Source: Gracilibacillus boraciitolerans JCM 21714 (GTDB taxonomy: Bacteria; Bacillota; Bacilli; Bacillales; Amphibacillaceae). From it: DNA of 50,202 nt. Position numbers and translations under genes: made by a program. Under the pieces are notes generated by a model, which worked only from the letters and a program-made list of their open reading frames with translations, ran no database searches and was not told the DNA's origin. This document shows, one piece after another, positions 49,458-50,202 of the stretch (its first letter is position 1; the number at the start of each line of letters is the position of its first letter). Location: assembly GCF_000521485.1 (NCBI RefSeq), contig NZ_BAVS01000024.1:1-50202 (forward strand), given 5' to 3'.

Positions 49458-50202
49458 TAATAGCACTCCTTTGTCTTAATATCTGTAAAAGATTGCAAAC
49501 ACTCTGGATTACGAATAGACGCTTTATTTTGAACATCATCCCCCCCTATTGCAACTTTCTTCACTGCTCCCTCTACTTTTTTACCATTGATCGTATGAGG
49601 AATCTCATCTACTTGATAAATCCTTCTTGGCACATGACGCGGTGAAGCATTGGAGCGTATTTGCTGACGGATATGTTGAGCTAAATCCTTCGACAAATTG
49701 TCGGTTACAATACATAAAACGATTTCTTCATCATTGTCACAAGGCAAGCCGAATACAATTGAATCTTTTACTTCTTTGATTTGTTCGACTACACTATAAA
49801 TTTCTGCAGTCCCGATTCTGACACCACCAGGATTAAGCACAGTATCTGCACGACCATAAATAATGAAGGACTGATCAATCGTTTGTTCTGCAAAATCCCC
49901 CCCATGTGTCCATATTCCCGGGCGATCTGAAAAATAATTAAGTCGGAAACGTTCATCGCCGTTTTCTCCGTAAAAGGTAATCGGCATGCTTGGAAAAGGC
50001 TGAAGACATACGAGATCTCCCTTATAACCGTAAACGGTGCACCACGTTGGTCGACTACTTCTACAGCCATTCCTAATGCTTTACAGCTAATTTCCCCCAC
50101 GAATGACCGGATGAACAGGTGAGCCCATGACAAAACAACCGATAATTTCTGTTCCTCCTGAAATAGATGCTAATAAGAGATCTTCTTTAATAGTCTCGTA
50201 GA
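49457..50202 (-). CDS. Acetoacetyl-CoA synthetase, C-terminal part (runs off the window; frame breaks)
   Basis: The last 250 or so residues of an adenylate-forming acyl-CoA ligase; the start lies beyond the window edge. '[17 protein letters not shown]', '[14 protein letters not shown]', '[18 protein letters not shown]', '[20 protein letters not shown]' (hinge and GRAD) and '[20 protein letters not shown]' then '[11 protein letters not shown]' (catalytic Lys region) follow acetoacetate-CoA ligases closely. The five-C run 50094-50098 and a missing base near 50032-50034 break the frame. Seven-C runs at 49540-49546 and 49897-49903 add a glycine each ('AIGGDD', 'WTHGGDF', family W-HGD). It activates acetoacetate or a similar acid for the thiolase downstream. 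Confidence 0.85.

Noticed and set aside
1-50202. Phase-variable contingency loci at the poly-G tracts
   Set aside because: The tracts lie in housekeeping genes (zwf, fabI, mreBH, metP) and in invariant motifs, and non-coding tracts show the same lengths; programmed switching of individual surface genes does not fit. A general error or mutator explanation is preferred.

Overview
The window is about 50 kb of AT-rich chromosome from a spore-forming member of the Bacillaceae, probably of the Gracilibacillus/Virgibacillus/Oceanobacillus type. The evidence is the set of Bacillus subtilis-like neighbourhoods (yfkJ-yfkI-yfkH, yflK next to yflJ, mreBH, yutF, zwf with gndA, metNPQ under a SAM-I riboswitch), the gerA/gerB/gerC germination genes and the typical strong Shine-Dalgarno sequences. 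I see no rRNA, tRNA, CRISPR array, insertion sequence or prophage.

Layout. 1-10 kb: a cystine-type uptake operon, a zinc P-type ATPase (ZosA) behind an exact PerR box, the yfk and yfl stress genes, mreBH, a DUF2164 gene, an EamA exporter and the YutF HAD phosphatase. 10-20 kb: oxidative pentose phosphate genes zwf and gndA around a cyclase-family gene, a Cof-type phosphatase, an ACT/DUF711 pair, and the SAM-riboswitch-controlled methionine importer. 20-30 kb: a chemoreceptor, a SLAP protein, an ABC exporter, a PAS-GGDEF-EAL protein, and a double PII-like protein coupled to a DUF1538 membrane protein. 30-38 kb: two translationally coupled ATP-grasp ligases, a Tyr/Pro-rich small protein, a split germinant-receptor locus, a D-Ala-D-Ala carboxypeptidase and FabI. 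38-50 kb: an AGCS symporter, a very large polyprenyl-synthase-like protein, a GH43 glycosidase, SelO, and an operon with acetoacetyl-CoA synthetase, thiolase, DUF35, a microprotein and a Na+ symporter.

The dominant oddity is in sequence quality or mutation spectrum. G/C runs that comparison of reading frames says should be 4 (sometimes 5) long appear as 5, 6, 7 or 8, with about thirty runs of exactly 7. Runs of 7 in genes add one Gly or Pro in frame, often inside invariant motifs; runs of 5 or 6 shift the frame. Several A/T runs of 8 appear as 7. About twenty genes are therefore split or altered on paper. I annotate these as single reconstructed genes and say where the break is. The most economical reading is homopolymer error in the assembly, but a real slippage-mutator cannot be excluded from the sequence alone.

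The best candidates for undescribed biology are the double-PII/DUF1538 pair (27.4-29.6 kb), the tandem isoprenoid-synthase-like fusion (40.3-42.7 kb), the acetoacetate-type operon with a thiolase lacking the usual GHP histidine (46.3-50.2 kb), the tandem ATP-grasp ligases (29.8-31.5 kb), and the small membrane proteins beside gerB and the symporter.
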